Part shown: piece by piece, positions 9,043-16,699 of the stretch
Position numbering within the stretch: the first letter of the stretch is position 1
How the letters are laid out: every line of letters begins with the position of its first letter
Assembly: GCA_003402745.1 (NCBI GenBank)
Contig: QQND01000024.1
Location: 1 to 37,937 of the forward strand
DNA length: 37,937 nucleotides
Source of the DNA: Verrucomicrobiota bacterium
GTDB lineage: Bacteria; Verrucomicrobiota; Verrucomicrobiia; Chthoniobacterales; Chthoniobacteraceae
Direction: 5' to 3'
Made by a program: the position numbers and the translations under genes
The notes under the pieces: generated by a model
The model's input: the letters and a program-made list of their open reading frames with translations, nothing else
Told to the model about the DNA's origin: nothing
Databases searched by the model: none

Positions 9043-9127
9043 GCCAAAGATCTTAGGACCCCATCCAGCAGAGGCGGCCGTGTGCTGGTCAGCTGTAACG
9101 CCAGAGGGGCCCCGCTCAGCCGGGGGC

Positions 9128-10171
9128 TCAGGCGGGAGGTTTTTCGAGCCTCTGGACGCGTTCAGCCAGTTTGTGGAGGCGTCTGAGATGGGCAACCTGC
9201 TCGCGATACTCAAGTGCGGGCACGGCGGGCGAACCCATATACAAAGCATTTGGCCCCAGATTTTTGCTTACTCCGGACTGGGCGCTCACCACGACCCTGT
9301 CTCCAATTTCAAGATGGCCCGCCACCCCCACCTGGCCCGCCAGCGTAACGTATTCCCCAAGGCGCGTGCTGCCCGAAATACCCACTTGGGCGACAATCAG
9401 GCAGTGTTTTCCAATCACCACGTTGTGGGCGATCTGCACGAGATTGTCGATTTTCGTGCCCGCCCCAATCCAAGTGCGCCCGAAGCGGGCGCGGTCCACG
9501 GTAGAGTTGGCGCCGATTTCGACATCGTCGTCGACTTGAACGATCCCGACCTGGGGGATTTTAACATGCCGACCCTTGTCATTTTCGAAGCCGAACCCAT
9601 CGCTTCCCAGCACGACGCCGGCATGCAGAATGACGCGGTTTCCGACCACACACCGCGCTTCGACGGTCACTCGCGGGTGAAGGAGGCACCCTGCACCGAT
9701 TTTGGCGCCCTGCCCCACATAACTGTGGGCCCCAACAACGCTCCCCTCGCCCACGGAAACGCCAGCTTCAAGAACGGTAAAAGGCTGAATGGAAACGCCG
9801 GCACCGAGTTGAACCCCCTCCCCAAGGATAGCCGTTGGATGAATGCCGGGCGCAAAAGAAACCGGGGGCGGTGCGAAATGGGCCACTAACCGCGCAAAGG
9901 CGAGGGAAGGATTTGGAACCCGGATTAACACGGGGGTAACCTGTTCGGCAAAATCTTCAGCGACCAGAACTGCGGCCGCTTGGGATCGGCGGAGCGCCGG
10001 CAAATACTTCAGGTTGCCCAGAAAAGTCACCTCGTCTGGTGCGGCCTCGGCGACGGAGGCGACGCCACGGATTTCCAAGGGTGGCGGGGTGGCCCCGCCA
10101 AAATACAACTGGCCGCCCACGAGGGCGGCCAGTTGCTGCAAAGTTAATGTAGGATCTGCGGACATCCGCAA
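9128..10171 (-). CDS. lpxD: UDP-3-O-acylglucosamine N-acyltransferase LpxD
   Basis: A 347-residue acyl-ACP-dependent enzyme that adds the amide-linked acyl chain to UDP-3-O-acylglucosamine, the third step of lipid A synthesis, in the cytoplasm. The N-terminal uridine-binding domain (about 8-105, with I-R-G-V-A-S-V and T-F-L-G-N-L-K-Y) is followed by a long left-handed beta-helix of hexapeptide repeats (about 108-320). The catalytic His is His249 in Q-I-A-H-N-V-V-I-G, and G-S-D-G-F-G-F is present at 189-195. The chain ends in a short helical tail. It begins three bases after the skp stop and completes the widely conserved bamA-skp-lpxD order. A second possible ATG lies two codons inside. Confidence 0.96.
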   Translation of the reverse strand: MRMSADPTLTLQQLAALVGGQLYFGGATPPPLEIRGVASVAEAAPDEVTFLGNLKYLPALRRSQAAAVLVAEDFAEQVTPVLIRVPNPSLAFARLVAHFAPPPVSFAPGIHPTAILGEGVQLGAGVSIQPFTVLEAGVSVGEGSVVGAHSYVGQGAKIGAGCLLHPRVTVEARCVVGNRVILHAGVVLGSDGFGFENDKGRHVKIPQVGIVQVDDDVEIGANSTVDRARFGRTWIGAGTKIDNLVQIAHNVVIGKHCLIVAQVGISGSTRLGEYVTLAGQVGVAGHLEIGDRVVVSAQSGVSKNLGPNALYMGSPAVPALEYREQVAHLRRLHKLAERVQRLEKPPA

Positions 10172-10174
10172 AAA

Positions 10175-10756
10175 CTACTTCTTCTTGGAGTCGGCGTTAA
10201 GCTTGGAAACAACGTCGGAGGTGAAATCAAACGCGTCCTTGGAGTGAACGATCACGTTCACGGCATTCAGGCTCTGGCCGGACTTGTCGAACACGAGGTC
10301 ATAGTTCTGGGCCTTGACGACCTCGGCAACGACCTTGTTGATTTCTTCCACCAGCGAATTGCGGGAACGCACGGACTGCTCGGAGAGTTGGCGCTCGCGG
10401 GTCTGCTGGAATTCCTGCACTTCGCGCTGCATCACGCCGAGTTCCTGAAGCTTTTCATTCAGCGCCTTGGTCTTTTCAGCCTTGGCCTTTTCAGAAAGTT
10501 CGGGTTTTGCAGCCTCTTCGTTGATTTTGCGGGCCTGCTCCTGCGCTTTGTTGAAGGTGTCGAGACGATCGTCCAGTTCTTTTTTAGCCTGGGTGCGGGA
10601 CTCGTTAATTTTGGCTTCTGCGTCCTTGGTTTTGTAGTAACCATCGAACACGGCTTTCATATCAATGGTGCCCACTTTGAGGTCGGCAGCCTGGGAAGCC
10701 GGCGCGAAGGCACCGAGTGAAATGGCGAGGAGAGCAGCAATACGATTTAGTTTCAT
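10175..10756 (-). CDS. skp: periplasmic chaperone Skp/OmpH family
   Basis: A 193-residue OmpH/Skp protein. A signal peptide (1-23, ending S-Q-A-A-D) precedes K-V-G-T-I-D-M-K-A-V-F, the usual start of the mature Skp core. A long charged alpha-helical coiled-coil (about 45-150, rich in Lys, Glu, Gln and Ala) forms the tentacles, and the chain returns to a beta segment (Y-D-L-V-F-D-K-S-G-Q) typical of the trimer body. Skp trimers hold unfolded outer-membrane proteins on the way to BamA, which is encoded 96 bases upstream. Codon use and spacing fit an operon with bamA and lpxD. Confidence 0.93.
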   Translation of the reverse strand: MKLNRIAALLAISLGAFAPASQAADLKVGTIDMKAVFDGYYKTKDAEAKINESRTQAKKELDDRLDTFNKAQEQARKINEEAAKPELSEKAKAEKTKALNEKLQELGVMQREVQEFQQTRERQLSEQSVRSRNSLVEEINKVVAEVVKAQNYDLVFDKSGQSLNAVNVIVHSKDAFDFTSDVVSKLNADSKKK

Positions 10757-10852
10757 GTGTTAATCTAAGGGGTAACTGTAGGGGAACCGCTCCAAAAGGA
10801 GCACTCCGAGAGGATCGTTTTTTTACTAAGCAAAGTTCAAGCTAGAAGTTGT

Positions 10853-13210
10853 CTAAAATTGGTAACCGACATTGAAGTTAAAGCGACCGCGCCCGGAATC
10901 CTCAAACCGCTTGTCTTTTTTCATGGGCATCGCGTAGTCAATCCGGACGGGACCGATCGGAAGATCCAAGCGCAATCCAAGACCGTAATCCGAGTTGTAA
11001 CCCGAAGTCGTAAAATCATACGCATCTTCATTCACAAACCCGACATCGTAGAAGACAGCGCCCCGCACCTTGTCGATCATTGGTACTGTATATTCGGCCG
11101 TGGCACGTGCCAGGGTTTTACCGCCCAGCGGTTCCTTGGTGGGTGTATCAACAACTGAAGCGCCCTTCCCCCCGACGTAGTGGTACTTGAATCCGCGCAG
11201 ATCGTTCGACCCGCCTAGGAAGAGGCGGTCGTAAAGCGGTACGAATCCGGTGTCCTCGTAGTTCTTATTCTCTTTTCCCCAAGCATCAACCACCCCCACC
11301 TGCGCGTTCAGAGTCAGGATGGTATCCCACTTGAAGCGGAAATATTTGGAGGCCTCGGCGTTCCAGCCGTAGATCTGAATGTCACCTCCCAAGGGACCGC
11401 CGGTCACAAACGTCGAAAGATCGAAGCGCTCGCCTTTGCGGGTGAGGAAGAGCGAATCGCGCGAATCGTACGTCACCCCAGTGAAAATCTGGCTTTTGAC
11501 CTGCGCGCCGATTTTGCTGAGATTGCTCACCGCTAAAGGCGTGTCGGTCCCCCCCGAGACGTCGTGGAGTTTGGCCTGCTCGACGCGGTAGCCGAGGCGA
11601 CCGAAGGAAAACTCTGTCAGCGGCTTGCGCGACACCAGTTCAAACCCGTAGCGCTCTGCAGAGTAGAGCGTCGAGCCGTAGGAGTCGTCGTGGAAAAACA
11701 ACTCCCCCCCAAGGGAGAGCTTTTTGTCCATAAAGTAGGGCTCCGTGAGCGAAATGGAGGCGTCCTTGCGCTTTGCTCCGTACTGCACGCGGGTGCGGAA
11801 CTTCTGACCGCCGCCTGTGAAGTTGGGGTAGTGGGCCGCGTCAAAATTGCCCTGCGTGAGTTCCACAAACCCCAGAAGGCTGTCCACCGAGGAGAAGCCG
11901 GCGCCGAAGTTCAAGGAACCCGTGCGTTTTTCCTCCAAAACAACGTTCAGATCCCGCTGATCTTTGTTGGCGGATTCCGCGGGGTACATGTCCACCTTGG
12001 AAAAGTAAGCCAGGTTGTTCAACCGCTGCTTGCTCGCTTCCATGCGGACGGTGTTGAAGACCTCCCCGGGCGTCAGCGCGAGTTCCCGGCGGATGACTTT
12101 GTCCTTGGTGCGGGTGTTGCCCGTGATGTTGATGCGGCCCACATAGGCTTGGGAGCCTTCTTCCATCGAAAAGGTGATGTCCGTGACATGATCCCCCCCG
12201 GGCGTGGTGCGTGCACCCGACTGGAAGTCGACGTAGCCCTTGGCCCCGTAGAGATCTTGGAGCGCCTTGATGTCTGCCTGAACGGCCGCCGGGGAATAAA
12301 CGGCGCCCGAACGCAGCTTGGTGACCCGATCGAACTGGTCTTGCCCAAAAAGCTTCCCGCCCTTGAAGGCGACCCGGCCCACCCGGTAGGGTGCGCCTTC
12401 GGCAATCCGGAAGACGACCTCGACCTTGCCGTTGAGACGATTCAGCTTTGCTTCAGAGATCTGGACGTCCGAAAACCCTTTGTTCTGGTAGAACTCACGA
12501 AGCGCAACCGCGTCCTCGCCCAACTGGTCCTGAGCAATCCGGCCCGTCTTCAAAATCGGGCTGAGAACGGGGCGGTATTTGCGGGTTTTGACCACCTTGA
12601 GCAGTTCGCTGGAGCTAAAACGGGTATTGCCCTCAAAAAGCACCGCTTTGATGGCCGTCTTTTTGCCTTCCTGGATGTCGTACACCACCTTCGCCGTGCC
12701 CAGCTTGTCGTTTGTATCGAGCTTGTAGGTCACGTTGATATCCGTGAATCCCTTGGAAGCGTAGTACTCCAAAATTTTCTGCCGGTCGGCCTCCATCGCA
12801 GCTTCGCTGGCGGAGTCCCCGGGTTTGACGGAGACCTTTTCGCGGATTTTGCTCAGTTTGACATCCTGGGCGCCCTGAATTTCAACCGCCGTGACGCGTG
12901 CCTTGGCCTGCAATACAACAATCACCTTCACCCCGTCCCCCTTGGGTTCCCCAAAAATGCGGACGTTCACGACGTTTCCTGTGGCGTAAAGATTGCGGAT
13001 GTCCTCCTCGACGACCTGCTCGGAGTAGGGTTGCCCCACCCGGGTGCGCATGTTTGCCAAGAGGCGCTCCTTCGACACCGTAGCGGGCCCAGCGTATTGC
13101 ACTTCGATTTCAGTAACGTTGGGCGCTTTATTTTGAGCGAGCGCCATCCCCGAAAGGAGCGGCGTGACTGCGGCCATACACAGGACGGAGGGGGCAATAC
13201 GATGATTCAT
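10853..13210 (-). CDS. bamA: outer-membrane protein assembly factor BamA
   Basis: A 785-residue Omp85 protein. After a signal peptide (about 1-25, ending A-L-A-Q) come five POTRA domains (about 30-425), each with the beta-alpha-alpha-beta-beta pattern and phrases such as G-N-T-R-F-S-S-S-E-L and G-N-T-R-T-K-D-K-V-I-R-R-E. The 16-strand surface-antigen barrel follows and ends G-R-F-N-F-N-V-G-Y-Q-F with the terminal Phe. The lid-loop motif is L-R-G-F rather than V-R-G-F. BamA inserts beta-barrel proteins into the outer membrane, so the TonB receptor and the TpsB pore in this window would be its clients. It is the first gene of the bamA-skp-lpxD cluster. Confidence 0.96.
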   Translation of the reverse strand: MNHRIAPSVLCMAAVTPLLSGMALAQNKAPNVTEIEVQYAGPATVSKERLLANMRTRVGQPYSEQVVEEDIRNLYATGNVVNVRIFGEPKGDGVKVIVVLQAKARVTAVEIQGAQDVKLSKIREKVSVKPGDSASEAAMEADRQKILEYYASKGFTDINVTYKLDTNDKLGTAKVVYDIQEGKKTAIKAVLFEGNTRFSSSELLKVVKTRKYRPVLSPILKTGRIAQDQLGEDAVALREFYQNKGFSDVQISEAKLNRLNGKVEVVFRIAEGAPYRVGRVAFKGGKLFGQDQFDRVTKLRSGAVYSPAAVQADIKALQDLYGAKGYVDFQSGARTTPGGDHVTDITFSMEEGSQAYVGRINITGNTRTKDKVIRRELALTPGEVFNTVRMEASKQRLNNLAYFSKVDMYPAESANKDQRDLNVVLEEKRTGSLNFGAGFSSVDSLLGFVELTQGNFDAAHYPNFTGGGQKFRTRVQYGAKRKDASISLTEPYFMDKKLSLGGELFFHDDSYGSTLYSAERYGFELVSRKPLTEFSFGRLGYRVEQAKLHDVSGGTDTPLAVSNLSKIGAQVKSQIFTGVTYDSRDSLFLTRKGERFDLSTFVTGGPLGGDIQIYGWNAEASKYFRFKWDTILTLNAQVGVVDAWGKENKNYEDTGFVPLYDRLFLGGSNDLRGFKYHYVGGKGASVVDTPTKEPLGGKTLARATAEYTVPMIDKVRGAVFYDVGFVNEDAYDFTTSGYNSDYGLGLRLDLPIGPVRIDYAMPMKKDKRFEDSGRGRFNFNVGYQF

Positions 13211-13228
13211 AGATGAAACAAACTGTTT

Positions 13229-13246
13229 TGCTCTGTGGTAAGAGCA
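13229..13246 (-). promoter_or_regulatory. small hairpin in the bamA leader
   Basis: A perfect 6-bp stem (TGCTCT / AGAGCA) with a 6-base loop lies about 20-35 bases upstream of the bamA start codon, in its 5' leader. It could affect ribosome access. It is short and could occur by chance. Confidence 0.25.
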
Positions 13247-13446
13247 GACCTATTAAGGTTCAGCGTTCATTTCATGCGCAGCTTTCCTCTTCGTCAAGTT
13301 ACCATTTGTCTGGGCCTGAAAAGCCGCGGCCCCAAAACAAAGTCCTGTCGCTAGATTGCCAGCAGGTTCAAGGGGGACGTTGTTGTCGGCATTTGCTTTG
13401 TACTTGCTTGTTATTACGGGACCGTTCAACACAACGGTTGGCTTCC

Positions 13447-13833
13447 TTGAAATCGACTCTGCACAAACTCTTGATCTTCTGCTGTGCGCTGTATCTCAGC
13501 GGCGCGCACTGGATTGTTTTGCAGTCAACAGCCTGGACAGGGATGGTGATTTCCCGCTCCATGACGGCCTCTGTAGCCGAGGCGGTTGAGTCCACTTTCG
13601 ACGGGCAGCACCCCTGCCCGCTCTGCTCGGCAATCACGGACGGCAAGCAAACAGAAGGGCAGGCCGAGAAAAACTTCGCCCTGTTGAGAAAGGCGGGGGA
13701 CTTGAAGTTCACCCAGTTCAATTTTGCGGTTTTGGAACCTTGCCTCGCCCAGAACTGGGCGGAATGGCCGCCGTATTCGCCGCACGGAAGCCTGCGCAGC
13801 GAAGCGCCGCCGACTCCCCCGCCGCTCGCCTAA
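13447..13833 (+). CDS. small exported protein with an H-P-C-P-L-C motif (DUF2946-like appearance)
   Basis: A 128-residue protein read from a TTG codon at 13447, chosen because it gives M-K-S-T-L-H-K-L-L-I-F, a normal signal-peptide start. A TTG at 13438 is also possible and the frame stays open to 13213. Residues about 7-30 form one hydrophobic segment. H-P-C-P-L-C follows at 55-60, a metal-binding-like Cys pair, and then a polar region ending in a Pro-rich tail. From memory, similar small proteins with a C-P-x-C motif stand next to TonB-dependent receptors in Verrucomicrobia and resemble DUF2946 copper-related proteins. I cannot confirm this by search. It lies just upstream of the TonB receptor, which suggests a shared role in metal or metallophore handling. 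Confidence 0.55.
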   Translation: MKSTLHKLLIFCCALYLSGAHWIVLQSTAWTGMVISRSMTASVAEAVESTFDGQHPCPLCSAITDGKQTEGQAEKNFALLRKAGDLKFTQFNFAVLEPCLAQNWAEWPPYSPHGSLRSEAPPTPPPLA

Positions 13834-14300
13834 CAAGGGCGAACGGCTGAATTTCAACGCGCCTCTGGCGTTGTAAGAACCCACCCGCATCCGGGCCGGG
13901 TTTCACTTTTGCTCCGCCCTCTTTCCGGCCCGCCCGGCCGCACTTCTTTTGTTCCCGGGCGGCACCCCACTTTCCGTGGAGGGTGGCTGGCTGCACGCCG
14001 CGCGCGCCTCGGAAGCGCCCGCAACGATGGATGTCGTTTGTGATGTTTATAGCCCGCGGCGGCTTTCTCCACCCTCCACGGAGCCCTCCCTTTTTCTGGA
14101 ATTTGTTCCACCTAGGGGGCGCCGCTCTACAGCGGAGGCATCCAAGCGCCTCATCTCAAGTGCGGGGACCTTGGAAGATGCGGTTTCCCTCCGCTGAATC
14201 TGTATTTCAAGAACTTCCTGCCGTTTCTCTGTTCGCTCCATCAAATCTGCGGCTCCTCATCCCTCGGCCGCGTCGCGGCAACCCCTAAAACCCCTCTCAA
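13834..14300 (+). other. 467-base leader region with inverted repeats upstream of the TonB receptor
   Basis: No coding region is convincing here. Two secondary structures stand out. An 8-bp GC-rich inverted repeat (CGGGCCGG at 13892-13899 with CCGGCCCG at 13925-13932) follows the small Cys-motif gene. A perfect 14-bp inverted repeat (TCCGTGGAGGGTGG at 13973-13986 with its complement at 14069-14082) encloses an 82-base loop. The long leader could carry an RNA regulator of the receptor gene. I looked for the cobalamin-riboswitch B12 box and did not find it. Confidence 0.5.
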
Positions 14301-16559
14301 ATGAACCCTGCTCCCTTTTTCTCCAAAACAAAACGCGCCCTGAAACTCGTGGAATTAAACAAGTCCGCATTGGTTACTGTTTCCCTCAGTGTCAGTGCGC
14401 TGTTGGTCCACTCCGCCGAAAACCAACCCGCCTCGCAGGCAAAGCAACCGCCTGAGGAAGTCCAGGAACTAGGCGAAGTCGTTATCACGGCCACCCGCGA
14501 AGCCCAACCGCTTAAGGAAACCCCAGCTTCCATCGGGATCCTCAAGGGCGAGGCCATCAGGCTGACGGGACCGGCCCATCCGCAGCAAATTCTCGGCCAG
14601 ATTCCCGGGGTTGCCATTTCCGTGACGAATGGGGAGGGGCATCAGACCGCCATTCGCCAACCCTTCACCACAAGCCCTCTTTACTTGTTTTTGGAAGATG
14701 GCATTGGAGTGCGACCCACGGGGTTTTTCAACCACAACGCCCTTTATGAAATCAACCTCCCGATGGCGGGCGGCATTGAAGTCACCCGGGGCCCGGGCTC
14801 CGCGCTCTACGGTTCTGATGCCATCGGCGGGATCGTGAATGTTCTCACGCGGGCGTCCGGTCCGGGGCCCGAGGGCTCGCTTTCCGCGGAAATGGGCAGT
14901 GCTGGGTGGCGGCGCGGACTGGGTTCCCTGAGTAGCGGAGAGACCCGATTCGGGGCTTTCCACGGGGATTTGAACATCACGCAAACGGATGGCTGGCGGG
15001 AACGTACGGGTTATGATCGCCAAAGCGGTAATTTTCGTTGGGACTGGCATTTGGACGAAGATACAAAGCTCAAGACGATCGTCGGTTACACGCACATCGA
15101 TCAGCAGACTGGAGCAAACTCAGCATTGCCGTCGGATTTGTATCAGTCTTCCCCAAAAACAAATCTCTTCGCGCCCGCATACCGCAAAGTGCAGGCACTG
15201 CGTGTTTCCTCGGAATTTGAACGTAAGTTCGGGGAGGGCGCACTCTCGCTAACTCCCTATTTTAGGGACAACTCAATGGACCTTAATGGGTCCTACAACT
15301 TCAGCAGCGACCCACGAATTGAAAAGACAGCGAGCCAGTCCTACGGCTTGCTCGCAAAATGGAGGCAGGATTTTCCGGATTTTAAACGCGCGCGCGTCAT
15401 CCTCGGCGTGGACATGGAAAACAGTCCCGGAACCCGCGCCGAGGACGCGATCAATCTTACAAAGACCGGAACCGGAGCGTACACCAACTACACCGGATAC
15501 ACGATTGGCAGCCGCGTCTACGACTACGACGTCACGTTTCAAAGCTTTTCCCCGTACCTCCACACGGAACTGTCACCACTGGAAAAACTGCGACTGACTG
15601 CGGGCGTTCGTTACGATTCTCTAGGATACGACTTCCATAACAATCTGCCGAGTAGCGCTAGTTCCAATGGCGCCACTCGATACGGTCAGAGCGAGTCGAC
15701 TTCCAAAAACTTTGAACGCTTCAGCCCCAAACTCGGGGCGACCTACGAGCTGACCAAAACGACCAGCGCCTATGTCTCATACAATCAGGGGTTCCGCGTT
15801 CCCTCCGAAAGCCAATTGTTCCGAGGCGGAATAGGAACGCCCATCACGGGCGTGACGGCGGTTCAGGCCGCTCAAAGCAGAGCTGCCGATGCCTTGCTTT
15901 TAAAACCCATCAAGGCAGACCAATTTGAAATTGGAACGCGAGGAAAGGTGCTGGGGTTTGATTACTCCGTGGCAGCGTATGAACTCATCAAACGCGACGA
16001 TCTCGTCTCCCAAAAGGATCCCCTCACCGGTGCCAGCATCAGTCAGAATGCAGGCAAAACACAGAGCCGGGGAATCGAGCTGGCGCTCGGGCGTGAAATC
16101 TTTAAATCCCTGAAGCTGGAAACGGCGCTCTCATACTCGCACCACGAATATAAACAATGGATTAGCAGAAACCAAAACGGCTCGATCGCATACGATTACT
16201 CAGGAAAAGAAATCGCTGCGGCCCCGCGCTTTATCGGTAACACGCGTCTCACTTGGGCACCCTCACAAAAGATTTCCACCCAGTTTGAATGGGTGCGAAT
16301 CGGCGGTTACTTTCTGCAAGATGCCACCGTCCGAAGCACAACGACCGGGGTAGATCGCGGCGTCTCCAAATACAGCGGATACGATCTCTTCAACTTCCGC
16401 GCTAGTTACGACGTTTGCAAAAACGCGACGATCTTCGGCCGTGTGATGAATATCGCCGACAAACGTTACGCCGACAGCGCGTCCGTCTCGTCCAACACGG
16501 CGATGTACGCGCCGGGCTTGCCCCGCAGTTTTTACGCAGGGCTCGAGTTGAAATGGTAG
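14301..16559 (+). CDS. TonB-dependent outer-membrane receptor
   Basis: A 752-residue receptor that imports a scarce nutrient using energy passed by TonB. A signal-anchor-like N terminus (hydrophobic about 22-38) is followed by a TonB box (E-V-V-I-T-A-T-R-E at 59-67). The plug domain (about 70-185) contains I-P-G-V-A-I-S, G-I-E-V-T-R-G-P-G-S-A-L-Y-G and G-G-I-V-N-V, and is followed by a 22-strand barrel. The last residues (F-Y-A-G-L-E-L-K-W) are the usual aromatic-ended final strand. A plug loop with several His and Asn (F-F-N-H-N-A-L-Y-E) and the catecholate/cobalamin-type layout do not settle the substrate. A metal chelate is the best guess because of the adjacent H-P-C-P-L-C protein. A strong terminator follows. 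Confidence 0.92.
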   Translation: MNPAPFFSKTKRALKLVELNKSALVTVSLSVSALLVHSAENQPASQAKQPPEEVQELGEVVITATREAQPLKETPASIGILKGEAIRLTGPAHPQQILGQIPGVAISVTNGEGHQTAIRQPFTTSPLYLFLEDGIGVRPTGFFNHNALYEINLPMAGGIEVTRGPGSALYGSDAIGGIVNVLTRASGPGPEGSLSAEMGSAGWRRGLGSLSSGETRFGAFHGDLNITQTDGWRERTGYDRQSGNFRWDWHLDEDTKLKTIVGYTHIDQQTGANSALPSDLYQSSPKTNLFAPAYRKVQALRVSSEFERKFGEGALSLTPYFRDNSMDLNGSYNFSSDPRIEKTASQSYGLLAKWRQDFPDFKRARVILGVDMENSPGTRAEDAINLTKTGTGAYTNYTGYTIGSRVYDYDVTFQSFSPYLHTELSPLEKLRLTAGVRYDSLGYDFHNNLPSSASSNGATRYGQSESTSKNFERFSPKLGATYELTKTTSAYVSYNQGFRVPSESQLFRGGIGTPITGVTAVQAAQSRAADALLLKPIKADQFEIGTRGKVLGFDYSVAAYELIKRDDLVSQKDPLTGASISQNAGKTQSRGIELALGREIFKSLKLETALSYSHHEYKQWISRNQNGSIAYDYSGKEIAAAPRFIGNTRLTWAPSQKISTQFEWVRIGGYFLQDATVRSTTTGVDRGVSKYSGYDLFNFRASYDVCKNATIFGRVMNIADKRYADSASVSSNTAMYAPGLPRSFYAGLELKW

Positions 16560-16581
16560 ACGCAGGGTAGCGTCCCTGGGG

Positions 16582-16618
16582 AGGCCACGCACTAGGCGCG
16601 TGGCCTGCCCCTTTTTTT
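16582..16618 (+). terminator. Rho-independent terminator after the TonB receptor
   Basis: A perfect 9-bp stem (AGGCCACGC at 16582-16590 with GCGTGGCCT at 16598-16606) and a 7-base loop, followed after five bases by seven T residues. It separates the receptor from the DUF1592 gene. Confidence 0.9.
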
Positions 16619-16699
16619 AGCTGCCCTGAAGCCCGCTTGATGTGTATCTAAAGCAACATCAGCAATGGATTACCATCCTTTGCATAGCCCCCTGGCACC

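Noticed and set aside
9043-9127. Terminator between the pseudoprotease and lpxD
   Set aside because: GC-rich inverted segments are present but there is no T-run on either strand.
11564-13216. 550-codon plus-strand open frame opposite bamA
   Set aside because: BamA on the minus strand has clear POTRA and barrel motifs. The opposite frame is a GC-driven shadow with no motif.
13838-14197. Coding frames in the TonB leader
   Set aside because: Short, overlapping on both strands and rich in Pro/Arg, with no motif or start signal.
13834-14300. Cobalamin riboswitch before the TonB receptor
   Set aside because: The B12 box and conserved core are absent; only generic inverted repeats are seen.
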